Notes: generated by a model from the sequence alone, not told the origin. A DNA stretch of 32,922 nt from Alphaproteobacteria bacterium (GCA_009380075.1 WHSO01000037.1:1-32922); one strand, 5' to 3'. Positions 7,758 to 14,757 are shown, counted from the first letter of the stretch. Translations and numbers: made by a program.

Positions 7758-8168
7758 TCAGGCGTCGCGCGGCGCGGCGGCCCGGTTGTCCCACTGCGCC
7801 GTGTTGACCGGCAGCACCTCGCCCATCCAGATCGCGTGGTCGATATGGGCGGCCCGGGAATTGCCGTGCAGCTCGGCATGCACCAGGATGGTCAGGCCTT
7901 CCCGGTTGAGGGCGAGGAACGGCACCAGCCCGGCGAACAGGTCGTGGCCGAAGGCGACCTGGTACATGGCGCGGGTGTGGGGGCCGACGTTGACGTCGTG
8001 CCAGCGGCCGATGACGGCGTCGGGGAAGGCGGCCGCGATCTTCTCGCGCAGGCGGGCGGCCACGTCGCGGGTGCGGGCGGGATCGTAATAGATATGCGCG
8101 TGCCAGGCGGCGATGCCGTGGGCCGCGCCGGTGGCGGTCGTGTCGCTGGAGGTCGTGTCGGGTGCCAT
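7758..8168 (-). CDS. DOPA 4,5-dioxygenase family protein
   Basis: The 136-residue protein matches the small DOPA 4,5-dioxygenase-like family. After a variable N-terminus it has AAWHAHIYYDPARTRDVAARL, then VGPHTRAMYQVAF, and ends with the histidine-rich stretch LVHAELHGNSRAAHIDHAIWMGE. Plant and fungal members cleave L-DOPA extradiolly, but bacterial homologues are mostly untested and substrates may differ. The conserved histidines expected for Fe(II) binding are present. The gene stands alone, with about 157 bases to the ATP-grasp start and 143 bases to the tRNA, which is on the opposite strand. Confidence 0.85.
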   Translation of the reverse strand: MAPDTTSSDTTATGAAHGIAAWHAHIYYDPARTRDVAARLREKIAAAFPDAVIGRWHDVNVGPHTRAMYQVAFGHDLFAGLVPFLALNREGLTILVHAELHGNSRAAHIDHAIWMGEVLPVNTAQWDNRAAAPRDA

Positions 8169-8261
8169 TGGTCAAGGCTAGCACATCGCTTGCCCGCCCG
8201 CGACCCGACGGATCGCGCCCACGCGCGGGAATTCCGGGCCGCCGCGGCCCTGCGCCCCATG

Positions 8262-8290
8262 TTGCCGAGGCCGGCGCGAACGCTTATGTT
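8262..8290 (+). promoter_or_regulatory. Probable tRNA-Leu promoter
   Basis: TTGCCG (8262-8267) and TATGTT (8285-8290) are separated by exactly 17 bases and end 21 bases before the mature tRNA 5' end, which is the right distance for a short leader removed by RNase P. Confidence 0.6.
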
Positions 8291-8311
8291 GGCCGCCCGA
8301 ACGGGAAGCGT

Positions 8312-8398
8312 GCCCCTGTGGCGGAATTGGTAGACGCGGCAGACTCAAAATCTGTTGTCGGCAACGACGTGCTGGTTCGAGTCCGGCCAGGGGCACCA
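8312..8398 (+). tRNA. tRNA-Leu (anticodon CAA)
   Basis: This 87-base class II tRNA has a seven-base acceptor stem (GCCCCTG / CAGGGGC), discriminator A and an encoded CCA. The anticodon stem GCAGA/TCTGT closes a seven-base loop with CAA at 8346-8348, which reads UUG leucine codons. A long variable arm follows (TTGTCGGCAACGACGT region), as expected for leucine. The T arm is GGTTCGAGTCC. The 3' end from 8373 onward is repeated perfectly at 9522-9558, so this gene is the attachment site of the small island downstream. Confidence 0.96.
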
Positions 8399-8409
8399 GA
8401 CCTTTTCTT
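8373..8409 (+). repeat. Left attachment site (attL), 37-bp direct repeat
   Basis: This segment covers the T arm and 3' end of tRNA-Leu and 11 bases beyond it. It is identical base for base to 9522-9558; the match stops at both edges (C versus G before, G versus T after). Duplicated tRNA 3' ends flanking foreign-looking DNA are the classic footprint of tyrosine-integrase insertion. Confidence 0.88.
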
Positions 8410-8462
8410 GACGGGACGCGCAGCCGTGATAGCTTTCGCTCTTATCGAAATGGGCTTGCTAG

Positions 8463-8488
8463 TTCTTAACTATTAGTTGAGAATTTTT
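8463..8488 (+). terminator. Hairpin with T run, possible terminator
   Basis: TTCTTAACT and AGTTGAGAA pair over nine positions with one G-T pair around a three-base loop and are followed by five Ts. It lies downstream of the tRNA and just upstream of the island promoter, whose -35 box overlaps the end of the T run. It could end tRNA transcription or act as an operator. Confidence 0.35.
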
Positions 8489-8515
8489 GGGCAAGTGATA
8501 GATTTCAAATATATT
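8487..8515 (+). promoter_or_regulatory. Probable promoter of the island genes
   Basis: TTGGGC (8487-8492) and TATATT (8510-8515) are 17 bases apart. The predicted RNA start is about 20 bases before the first island gene, leaving room for its CGGAGGG ribosome-binding site. Confidence 0.55.
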
Positions 8516-8539
8516 TCTTAGCGACTCGGAGGGTTTGGC

Positions 8540-8722
8540 ATGACGGATTCATTGAAGGCTCTGATGGAAGCCGCGAAGCATGTGAAAATGTCTCCGTCTG
8601 AACAGGAGGAGCAGCGACAGAGCTTTGCGTATGGGAATGCAAAAATAGAGAACGATCTAATCCAGAAAGAAACCGTGGCGCGCCAATCGTCCGTTCTTAA
8701 GGAATCAAAGGATCGCCTTTAG
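8540..8722 (+). CDS. Small VbhA-like protein, candidate Fic antitoxin
   Basis: The 60-residue charged, helical protein lies 25 bases upstream of the fic gene and has a good ribosome-binding site (CGGAGGG). Class I Fic toxins are silenced by a small partner encoded just upstream, whose inhibitory helix has the motif (S/T)xxxE(G/N). Here the centre reads YGNAKIENDLI, giving N33-x3-E37-N38: the key glutamate, which in the family blocks the ATP gamma-phosphate site, and the following Asn are present, but the first position is Asn instead of Ser/Thr. Position, size, helical character and this motif support an antitoxin role; the assignment is inference. Codon use is AT-rich like the rest of the island. 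Confidence 0.6.
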   Translation: MTDSLKALMEAAKHVKMSPSEQEEQRQSFAYGNAKIENDLIQKETVARQSSVLKESKDRL

Positions 8723-8747
8723 CGACTGAAGGCTACAAAGGCTACAG

Positions 8748-9449
8748 ATGGCAGAGGGCCAGGGCGAAGATCGACATAGCAAGGCCCATGCGCCAGAGTT
8801 AATTTCTGACCCTGCGGAGCGTGCCGAACGGGAAGCTAAGAACGCGCTCGTTCAGTTTGACGTAGCCAAACAAGCGATAGAACAATTCACAACGGATGGG
8901 GACCGGCCGTTCAGTTTGCGGCCCTCGTTAATTATGTCGCTGCACAGGGCCGCCCTTGATGGACTCAGCGAGTTCGCTGGCGTGTATCGGCCAGCTGGTG
9001 TTGAGATTGGCAAGAGCAAACATCAACCGCCGGGGGCGCACCAAATACCAGAACTCGTAGAAGAACTCTGCGACTATGTGAACAAGAACTGGGATACGCA
9101 GTCGGCAGTGCATCTCGCAGCTTATGTCATGTGGAGATTGAACTGGATTCATCCCTTTGACGACGGTAACGGGAGGACCTCCAGAGCTGTATCGTATGTT
9201 GTACTCTGCGTTCGCACAGGCCAATCTCTACCAGGCACATACACGATTCCAGAGCAGATATCTGAGAACAAATCGCCTTACTACAAAGCATTGGAAGTAG
9301 CTGATGCTGCTTGGAAGGACGGCCAAGTGGACGTCTCTCAAATGGAAGTCCTTATGGGGGATATGCTCGCAAGGCAGCTTGCAGATGTTTTAAACAAGGC
9401 GAAGAATCCAGTGCCGAACGAGACCAATACAGACCGAACACTCCATTGA
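8748..9449 (+). CDS. Fic-domain AMP-transferase (putative toxin)
   Basis: The 233-residue protein contains the complete Fic active-site motif, H135-P-F-D-D-G-N-G-R-T-S-R146, with catalytic His135, the Mg-binding Asp139 and both arginines, so it should be able to transfer AMP from ATP to a target hydroxyl. Preceding helices (LMSLHRAALDG, FAGVYRPAGVEIG, flap region) match the family, including the target-docking flap around VEIGKSKHQPPGAHQI. No inhibitory helix is obvious within the protein, so it is best placed in class I, silenced by a separate antitoxin, for which the preceding gene is the candidate. It has only a weak ribosome-binding site and may depend on translation of the upstream gene. 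Target unknown. Confidence 0.88.
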   Translation: MAEGQGEDRHSKAHAPELISDPAERAEREAKNALVQFDVAKQAIEQFTTDGDRPFSLRPSLIMSLHRAALDGLSEFAGVYRPAGVEIGKSKHQPPGAHQIPELVEELCDYVNKNWDTQSAVHLAAYVMWRLNWIHPFDDGNGRTSRAVSYVVLCVRTGQSLPGTYTIPEQISENKSPYYKALEVADAAWKDGQVDVSQMEVLMGDMLARQLADVLNKAKNPVPNETNTDRTLH

Positions 9450-9521
9450 CAATGAGCGTCAATCACGACGCGACCCACTAGCTTTTAGGCATAGGGTTCA
9501 AATTAGTGTCGTCGTTAGACG

Positions 9522-9558
9522 TGGTTCGAGTCCGGCCAGGGGCACCAGACCTTTTCTT
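9522..9558 (+). repeat. Right attachment site (attR), copy of tRNA-Leu 3' end
   Basis: A 37-base perfect copy of 8373-8409 containing the T arm, acceptor 3' strand, CCA and 11 downstream bases. There is no 5' half of a tRNA before it, so it is not a functional tRNA gene. It marks the right end of the island. Confidence 0.88.
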
Positions 9559-9601
9559 TCGAGTGACCGGCCCGTATCGCGGCCGATGGGCGAGGCGGGC
9601 G

Positions 9602-9796
9602 ATGCCGAACTACTGCTACTGCGGCCGGTCCGAGATGCAGCCCTTCTGCGACGGTTCCCACAACGTGGTCCCCGCCCGCAAGGCGGTCGTGAAGGACTCT
9701 GTTCCGACGCCCGCGCCATCCTCTCGTGACGACGAGAATCAAAAGACTGAGACGCCGCGCCCCGGCCTGTTCCGGCGCCTGTTCGGTCGCACCTGA
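9602..9796 (+). CDS. CDGSH-type iron-sulfur protein
   Basis: This 64-residue protein starts MPNYCYCGRSEMQPFCDGSH, an exact CDGSH (mitoNEET-like) signature: C5-x-C7-x2-S10-x3-P14-x-C16-D-G-S-H20. Three cysteines and one histidine coordinate a redox-active [2Fe-2S] cluster. Bacterial single-CDGSH proteins are small, soluble and probably handle electrons or iron-sulfur clusters; partners are unknown. After residue 25 the sequence is a Pro/Asp-rich linker ending in a basic LFRRLFGRT. The frame is open into the attachment-site repeat, but the ATG at 9602 is chosen because the cluster motif begins there and GAGGCGGG lies just upstream. It is the first native gene after the island. Confidence 0.86.
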   Translation: MPNYCYCGRSEMQPFCDGSHNVVPARKAVVKDSVPTPAPSSRDDENQKTETPRPGLFRRLFGRT

Positions 9797-9809
9797 AAGA
9801 TTTGGAAGG

Positions 9810-10214
9810 TCAGTCGCGCCGCCGCGCGACGAGCGCAACCAATGCCGCCACCGCCAGCACCACCCAGGCGCCGATCAGCGCCATCCCGCCGAACGGCGCC
9901 GTATGGGTGTTGATCCCGAAGGCGAGCGCCGCCAGCGCGCCCGCGAACAGGACGATCCCGAAGGCGAAGGCCAGCGCCGCGAGCCCGGCCATCCGCCGCG
10001 CCCAGGTCCCGGGCAGGCGGTCCATGGCGAGCGCCGCCACGATCATCGCCGGGGCGTGGAACAGCGCGTAGAAGGACGCGGTCTCGGCGAGCCGCGCCTG
10101 CTGGGGCGATACCCCGTGCGCCGCTACGGCGCCGAGCGCCACCGCCGCCGCTCCCGCCAGCGCGGCGAAGACAATGGCCGCGAGGGCGGGGCGGGACAGG
10201 GGACCGGAATTCAT
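9810..10214 (-). CDS. DUF423 family membrane protein
   Basis: The 134-residue protein has four hydrophobic helices and the DUF423 signatures: a glycine/alanine-rich first helix ending in GAVAAHG, then ARLAETASFYALFHA in the first loop and helix, and FGINTHTAPFGGMALIGAW in the last third. The family (for example YgdD of E. coli and YwdK of Bacillus) is widespread and of unknown function. It lies nine bases downstream of the ABC permease stop, so it may be the last gene of that transcript, but a functional link to zinc uptake is not implied by the family. Confidence 0.85.
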   Translation of the reverse strand: MNSGPLSRPALAAIVFAALAGAAAVALGAVAAHGVSPQQARLAETASFYALFHAPAMIVAALAMDRLPGTWARRMAGLAALAFAFGIVLFAGALAALAFGINTHTAPFGGMALIGAWVVLAVAALVALVARRRD

Positions 10215-10223
10215 CGCCGCAGA

Positions 10224-10982
10224 CTACGCGAACCGCCGCCGTCGCGAAAGGGCGAGGCGAAAGGCGAGCGCGCTCACCGCGAAGGCGACGACGAGGACGG
10301 GCCCCGCCGGCAGGTCGAGCAGGCCCGAGACGAGGATGCCGCCCGCCACCGCCGCGCCGGCGGAAGTCCAGGCCATCCCCAGCCGCGGGCCGTCGAGCGT
10401 GTTCACCGCCAGCGCCGGCAGGATCAGGCTGGAAAAGACGACGTAGACGCCGACCAGGCGCACCGCCGCGGTGACGGCAAGCGCGAACAGGATGAAGAAG
10501 GCGGCGCCCTGCCGCAGCCTCGGTGCCGCCAGCCAGACGACGCCGACGCCCGCGAGGACCGGCGCCGCCATGGCGATATCGGCCCAGGAGGCGAGCAGGA
10601 TCTGGCCCGAGAGGAGCCGGGTCATTTCGTCGCCCCCGTGGGGATGCTTGTCCAGCGCCAGAAGGGCGGCGGAGGCGGCGAGGACGTAGCAGCAGCCGAT
10701 CACCGCTTCCTGCTCGTCGGGGAGGACCCTCTCGACCCAGCGGAAGAACAGGGCTGCCACGACCGCCGCCGCGGCGCTCGCCGCCTGAACGCCGATCCAC
10801 GATCCTTCATATCCTATGAGGGCAAGGGCGACGATCACGAAGCCCACGATCTGGGCGATGGCGAGGTCGATGAACACGATCCCCCGCCGCAGCACCTCGA
10901 TGCCCAGCGGCGCGTGGGCGAAGGCCACCAGCAATCCGGCGACCAGCGCCGGGGCCACGATCTCGACGGTCTCCATCGTCAT
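10224..10982 (-). CDS. Metal (zinc/manganese) ABC transporter permease, ZnuB-like
   Basis: The 252-residue protein has seven to nine hydrophobic segments of the ABC-3 family. It opens METVEIVAPALVAGLLVAFAHAPLGIEVLRRGIVFIDLAIAQIVGF, the standard start of ZnuB/MntB permeases, and keeps PDEQEAVIGCCYVLAASAALL and RLVGVYVVFSSLILPALAV, a typical region for contact with the ATPase. I chose the ATG at 10982 (MTMETVEI) over a long upstream extension because it matches the family and overlaps the receptor stop by four bases (ATGA). No ATP-binding subunit gene is next to it. A zinc role is inferred from the receptor and from the Zur-like site upstream of the operon. Confidence 0.87.
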   Translation of the reverse strand: MTMETVEIVAPALVAGLLVAFAHAPLGIEVLRRGIVFIDLAIAQIVGFVIVALALIGYEGSWIGVQAASAAAAVVAALFFRWVERVLPDEQEAVIGCCYVLAASAALLALDKHPHGGDEMTRLLSGQILLASWADIAMAAPVLAGVGVVWLAAPRLRQGAAFFILFALAVTAAVRLVGVYVVFSSLILPALAVNTLDGPRLGMAWTSAGAAVAGGILVSGLLDLPAGPVLVVAFAVSALAFRLALSRRRRFA

Positions 10983-11914
10983 GGCTGCGCCTTCCTTTTT
11001 GCCGCGGTCTCGAGGAGCGTGACGGTGCGCTCGAACACCTCGTGCAGCGTGCGGGCGCCTTGGCCATCGCGGGTGTCGGCGCCGACCGTATAGGGCAGCG
11101 TCAGCGCCGGAATCTTTGCCCGGGACGACAGCCATTCCGAGGCCTGCGGCGAATCGTACGGCGCGCGGAAGATGGCCGCGACGTTCTGCGCGCGCGTCAG
11201 CCGCAGCAGGGACTCGAGGTGCGATGCCGTCGGCGGCAGGCCCGGCTTCGGCTCCAGCGCCGCGACTTCCTTCAGTTCCAGCCAGGCGACGAGATAGCTC
11301 CACGCCTTGTGCTGGACGATGACCGGCATGTCGCGGAAGACCCGGGCACGGGTCTGCCATTCGGCGATGGCCCGGTTCCAGGTGGCGCGAAAGGCCTCCG
11401 CCCGCGCGGCGTAATAGGCCTTGCCCTCGGGGTCGAGGAGCGCGAGGCGCTCCGCCACCACCCCGGCCAGGGTGACGAGGTTGCGGGGGTCGAGGTGCAG
11501 GTGCGGATTGCCTTCCGGGTGGAGGTCGCCCTGGGCGCGGTCCAGCACCGCGGGCTTGTCCAAAAGGGCGACGTGCTCCGCCGCCATCAGGTGGCCGGGA
11601 CGGCCCGGCTGCACACCGGCCGGCGCCCCGCGTTGCAGCAGGACGGGCAGCCAGCCGATCTCGAGCCCCGCGCCGGAGCAGAACAGCAGGTCGGCGCGGC
11701 GGATCCGGGCGATCAGGCTGGGCCGCGCGCGGATGTGGTGCGGGTCCTGCATGACGGTGGTGGCCGCGAAGGCCTCGACCCGGTCGCCGCCGATGTCGGT
11801 CGCCAGCGCCGCCCATTCGGGTTCGCAGGCGAAGACGTCGACGGCCGCGCGGGCAGGGAAGGCGCCCGCCGCCGCAATGGCGGCGGCGAGCACGAGAGTT
11901 GCAAATCGGATCAT
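10979..11914 (-). CDS. Metal ABC transporter substrate-binding protein, ZnuA-like
   Basis: The 311-residue periplasmic protein has a Sec signal peptide (MIRFATLVLAAAIAAAGAFPARA, cut near residue 23). Candidate metal ligands of the cluster 9 receptor family are H59/H60 in DPHHIRARPS, H138 or H140 in GNPHLHLDP, H202 in IVQHKAWSYL, and an acidic residue later on. It lacks the long His/Asp-rich loop of ZnuA of E. coli. The start is ten bases after the porin stop, and the stop overlaps the permease start by four bases. The receptor should hand metal to the permease encoded next to it. Confidence 0.87.
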   Translation of the reverse strand: MIRFATLVLAAAIAAAGAFPARAAVDVFACEPEWAALATDIGGDRVEAFAATTVMQDPHHIRARPSLIARIRRADLLFCSGAGLEIGWLPVLLQRGAPAGVQPGRPGHLMAAEHVALLDKPAVLDRAQGDLHPEGNPHLHLDPRNLVTLAGVVAERLALLDPEGKAYYAARAEAFRATWNRAIAEWQTRARVFRDMPVIVQHKAWSYLVAWLELKEVAALEPKPGLPPTASHLESLLRLTRAQNVAAIFRAPYDSPQASEWLSSRAKIPALTLPYTVGADTRDGQGARTLHEVFERTVTLLETAAKRKAQP

Positions 11915-11924
11915 CGGGGCCCCC

Positions 11925-13271
11925 TCAGAACGGATGGGCGCCGTGGGCGCCGATGCTCATGATGTATTGCAGCAGGAACTGGTGGTCCGGATTGTCGGCG
12001 CCGAGCTCCTCGTAGTTGTACTGCAGGCGCAGGCGGCTGAACTCGCTGTTGCTCCAGTCGGCCATGACGGCGAAGGCCTCGGGATCGTGGCCAGCCGAAT
12101 CGAGAACGCTGCCCGCCAGCCCGGCCGGGACGTCGGCCGCGTCGAGGCGGCTGTAGCGCAGCCCCACCCGCCATTTGGGAGCGAACTTGTAGACGCCCTG
12201 CAGGTACCAGCCGCTGGCGTCGTCGTTGAAGGCGACGGCGCCGGTGCCGGCGTCGGTGTCCTCGTAGGTGCCTTTCTCCTTCCGCAGAAAATACTCGCCC
12301 TGGAGAATGACTTCGGAGTCCCGGTTGTTCCCGGTGGGCGCCCAGACGTAACGCACATCGGCGGCGTAGAGCCGGCTGTCGCCGACGAAGTTGACCGCGT
12401 CTTCGTTGGTCGCGCGCCCGTCGGTGGTGCCCGAGAGCATGTAGGCGCCGACACGCCAGCTCTGGTTGGCCGCGATGTCGCCGCCGACGCGGGCATAGGC
12501 CGACCAGGCGCCGATGCCGTCGCTGGCTCCGCCGAAGGGGTAGTCGTCGCCGCGGAAGCCACCGCCGCCGATCTCGGTGTAGAAATCGGTCGGCAGGACC
12601 CACGCGAATTCGAGGCCGTCGTCATTGAAATGGTTGTTGAGGAAGGCGCGGTAGGGCAGGGGCCGGTCGGCGAAATCGTCGGCGTGGGCATGCAGCTCGT
12701 TGAGGTAGCCGAAGGTCCACAGCGCGCGGCCCGCCTTGATGCGGGTCCCGTCGGGCAGACCCGCGCCCGGCAGCGTCTGGACGAAAGCTTCCTCGAGCTC
12801 GACCTTGTCCTCGCCGCCTTCGCGGACGATAGCCGCCGTAAGGCCGGCGGCGAACTTGTCGTCCACGTTGGCCGAAAAGTTGAGCTCGGATTCGTCGATG
12901 CCGAGGCCCTTGCGGCCGCGCTCGCCTTCCTCGCCCACGGCGAACCCGGCGAACTCGGACGAATCCGCCGAGAACGTCGACAGCTTGCCGTTGAGAATGA
13001 GGCCGATGGACGGGTTGAAGCTGTTGTCGCGGACGCTGCGGCCGCCGCTTGCCGACGGCGTTGCGGCCGGCGCTTTCTTCGCCTGGGCGCTTTCCAGGGC
13101 CTTGAGCTGGGATTCGAGGGCTTCGATGCGCTTTTCATACATCTGCCGCATCTGCGTCAGCTCCTGGCGTATGGCGGTGATGTCATTGGTGTTCTGGGCG
13201 GTTGCCGGAAAGGCGGCCACGAAAGTCGGAACGGCCGCGATTGCCGCGGCGCGGAGAATCTGCACGCGCAT
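11925..13271 (-). CDS. Outer-membrane porin-like beta-barrel with N-terminal coiled coil
   Basis: The 448-residue protein has a signal peptide (cut after ATAQ, about residue 27), then a short coiled coil (ITAIRQELTQMRQMYEKRIEALESQLKALE) such as trimeric porins use in the periplasm, a low-complexity Ala/Pro linker, and a long region of alternating aromatic and polar strands. It ends in F, the usual C-terminal residue recognised by the barrel-assembly machinery. A His-rich loop, ELHAHADDFADRPLPYRAF, could bind metal. The start at 13271 follows AGGAG; an upstream in-frame ATG would put the signal peptide inside the protein. Placement between a Zur-like site and the zinc receptor suggests an outer-membrane pore for zinc or a zinc chelate; this is inference. 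Confidence 0.78.
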   Translation of the reverse strand: MRVQILRAAAIAAVPTFVAAFPATAQNTNDITAIRQELTQMRQMYEKRIEALESQLKALESAQAKKAPAATPSASGGRSVRDNSFNPSIGLILNGKLSTFSADSSEFAGFAVGEEGERGRKGLGIDESELNFSANVDDKFAAGLTAAIVREGGEDKVELEEAFVQTLPGAGLPDGTRIKAGRALWTFGYLNELHAHADDFADRPLPYRAFLNNHFNDDGLEFAWVLPTDFYTEIGGGGFRGDDYPFGGASDGIGAWSAYARVGGDIAANQSWRVGAYMLSGTTDGRATNEDAVNFVGDSRLYAADVRYVWAPTGNNRDSEVILQGEYFLRKEKGTYEDTDAGTGAVAFNDDASGWYLQGVYKFAPKWRVGLRYSRLDAADVPAGLAGSVLDSAGHDPEAFAVMADWSNSEFSRLRLQYNYEELGADNPDHQFLLQYIMSIGAHGAHPF

Positions 13272-13338
13272 GATTCGTCTCCTGAATGAGAAGGGAAGAA
13301 CGGCGTCATCCGCCACGCGGGCGGATCACGGATTCACA

Positions 13339-13686
13339 TCAGGCGACGGCGAAGGGAGGTGCGCGGATCCGGGCCGCCGGACGCAGGCGGCTTCGTGGTG
13401 CAGGACGTTCGGGTGGTGCGAAGGTTTGGATCTCCCCGTATCGGGGAAGCGGGAGCGCCTGGGCGCTGACCGTTCCGAGACCGGCAAACCCCTTGGCGGT
13501 CACCCAGACTTCGCAGGGCGTGCCGTTATGGTCGTGATCGCCGGCGCCGAACCGCGTTTCGTGCTGCAGCGCCAGAACCGGGGCGGCGATGAACAGGGCC
13601 GCGAGGAACGCGACAAGCGCGCCCCGGGCGCCGAAGCGCCGGCGGGGGCGACAGGCAGGTCGGTCCGTCCCTAGACCCGGTTTCAT
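13339..13686 (-). CDS. Small secreted His-containing protein, possibly DUF2946-like
   Basis: The 115-residue product has a basic N-terminus and a hydrophobic segment (GALVAFLAALFIAAPVLA), then GAGDHDHNGTPCEVWVTAKG, and a Pro/Arg-rich end (RIRAPPF). A short His/Asp motif next to a Cys after a signal-like helix resembles the DUF2946 group of small proteins often found in metal-regulated operons, but the match is tentative. It is the first gene of the probable zinc operon. The ATG lies three to nine bases after the predicted transcription start with no ribosome-binding site, so the message may be leaderless; no better downstream start exists in frame. Confidence 0.55.
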   Translation of the reverse strand: MKPGLGTDRPACRPRRRFGARGALVAFLAALFIAAPVLALQHETRFGAGDHDHNGTPCEVWVTAKGFAGLGTVSAQALPLPRYGEIQTFAPPERPAPRSRLRPAARIRAPPFAVA

Positions 13687-13709
13687 AAATGTTACATTAT
13701 AACGGTAAT
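13687..13709 (-). promoter_or_regulatory. Zur-like operator over a TATAAT -10 box
   Basis: The plus-strand sequence AAATGTTACATTATAACGGT contains the inverted repeat GTTA-N5-TAAC and agrees at most positions with the AT-rich palindrome bound by the zinc repressor Zur in Proteobacteria (AAATGTTATANTATAACAT type). On the minus strand the same bases form a perfect TATAAT immediately before the start codon of the first operon gene. A -35 box is not convincing. Overlap of operator and -10 box is the expected arrangement for repression. Zur binding is inferred from pattern and context. Confidence 0.62.
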
Positions 13710-13925
13710 GTCCCTACGGGAAGCTTCATCCGGCCGTCCTGGGGAACTCTCCGTTGCGTGCACGCCGGCGGTGCCGATCCGCGCTCCCCGCAACAGATAT
13801 TTTCCCGCTGCGGGGCTATTCACGCCCTGCCTGCGCGGCTAATCTGACGCTACGGAATCCGCGCAGGACAACGGTGCCGCCCTTTGGCGGCGAAGCACCG
13901 GCGGTGGCCGTTGGGGAGACGGACC

Positions 13926-14744
13926 ATGGGTGCCATAGAGGGTCTCAGCCACCTGACCTTGCATGTCACCGACCTCACCCGGTCGGAGGACTTCTACGGC
14001 GGCATCCTCGGGCTCGACCCGGTGGGGCGGGACCTCGTGTCCGAAGACGGGCCGAATTCCCTGTTCCGCAGCGCCGCCGGGCACCTGGTCCTGCTGGTCG
14101 AGGTGCCGGGCCCGGTCGAACCGTTCCGCGGCAAGACCACCTCCATCCATCACGCCTGGTACCTGACGCCGGAGCAGCACGCGGCTGCGGTGGCCCGCCT
14201 GAAGGCGATGGGCATGCCCATCGGCGACACGCGCGAGGCGATGCGGGCGATGGGCCAGAAGAGCTTCGACGTCTACGACCCGGACGGCCACCGCTACCAG
14301 ATCCAGACCGTCGGGCCGGAGGCGTACCAGATTCTGAAGCCCTCCGCCGGCGAGATCGACTGCGGCAACATCGCCGACTACGAGGTCGGCGACGTCCGCT
14401 CGTTCAACGACGGCAAGCTCTATCTCGTCCGTTCGGAGAACGGTTTCGCCGCGCTGTCGCGCTGGTGTACCCACATGAACGGGCTCGTGCAGTGGAAGGA
14501 AAACCACTGGCATTTCTACTGCCCCTATCACAAGGCGACCTTCAACCGGGCGGGTGCCTCCACCAGCCACTTCCCCTTCGACACGCTGGCGCCGCTGCGC
14601 CTGCATCCGCTCGCGATCGCGAAGGATGGGTCCATCCGGGTCGATACCGACGTGCTGCTGATCCGCAAGAAGGCGGAAGCCCTGGACGTGGTCCCGGCGA
14701 CGCCCGGCGCCGCTACGGACACGAGCCGTTACGAAGCCATCTGA
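13926..14744 (+). CDS. VOC dioxygenase-like domain fused to a Rieske [2Fe-2S] domain
   Basis: The 272-residue protein joins two folds rarely found together. Residues 1-130 are a vicinal-oxygen-chelate (glyoxalase/extradiol dioxygenase) unit: H9 in LSHLTLHVTDL, H75/H76 in TSIHHAWYL, and a third ligand position in DPDGHRYQI that is Gln (Q125) rather than the usual Glu. Residues 145-245 form a Rieske-type domain with C181-x-H183-x15-C199-x2-H202, the exact ligand pattern for a [2Fe-2S] cluster. The start at 13926 follows GGGGAGACGG; an upstream frame extension lacks family sequence. It heads a tight operon. A self-contained electron-delivering oxygenase is an attractive reading but is inference. 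Confidence 0.85.
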   Translation: MGAIEGLSHLTLHVTDLTRSEDFYGGILGLDPVGRDLVSEDGPNSLFRSAAGHLVLLVEVPGPVEPFRGKTTSIHHAWYLTPEQHAAAVARLKAMGMPIGDTREAMRAMGQKSFDVYDPDGHRYQIQTVGPEAYQILKPSAGEIDCGNIADYEVGDVRSFNDGKLYLVRSENGFAALSRWCTHMNGLVQWKENHWHFYCPYHKATFNRAGASTSHFPFDTLAPLRLHPLAIAKDGSIRVDTDVLLIRKKAEALDVVPATPGAATDTSRYEAI

Positions 14745-14757
14745 GGAGGACGCGACG

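Larger units (their letters stand above)
8410..9521. mobile_element. Integrase-less mini genomic island in tRNA-Leu
   Basis: About 1.1 kb lies between the two 37-bp repeats. Its base composition and codon use are clearly more AT-rich than the surrounding genes, with frequent A/T third positions in both coding regions. It carries only a 60-codon gene and a Fic gene. No integrase, excisionase or other mobility gene is present, so it is either a deletion remnant of a larger island or a minimal element moved in trans by another element's integrase. The intact tRNA on the left has been rebuilt by the incoming copy, and native chromosome resumes after 9558. Confidence 0.8.

Noticed and set aside
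9522-9558. A second tRNA gene
   Set aside because: Only the 3' third of tRNA-Leu is present, with no acceptor 5' strand, D arm or anticodon arm. It is an attachment-site copy.
11421-13289. A long plus-strand frame opposite the porin and receptor genes
   Set aside because: The minus-strand genes have signal peptides, family motifs and coupled starts; the plus-strand translation has none.
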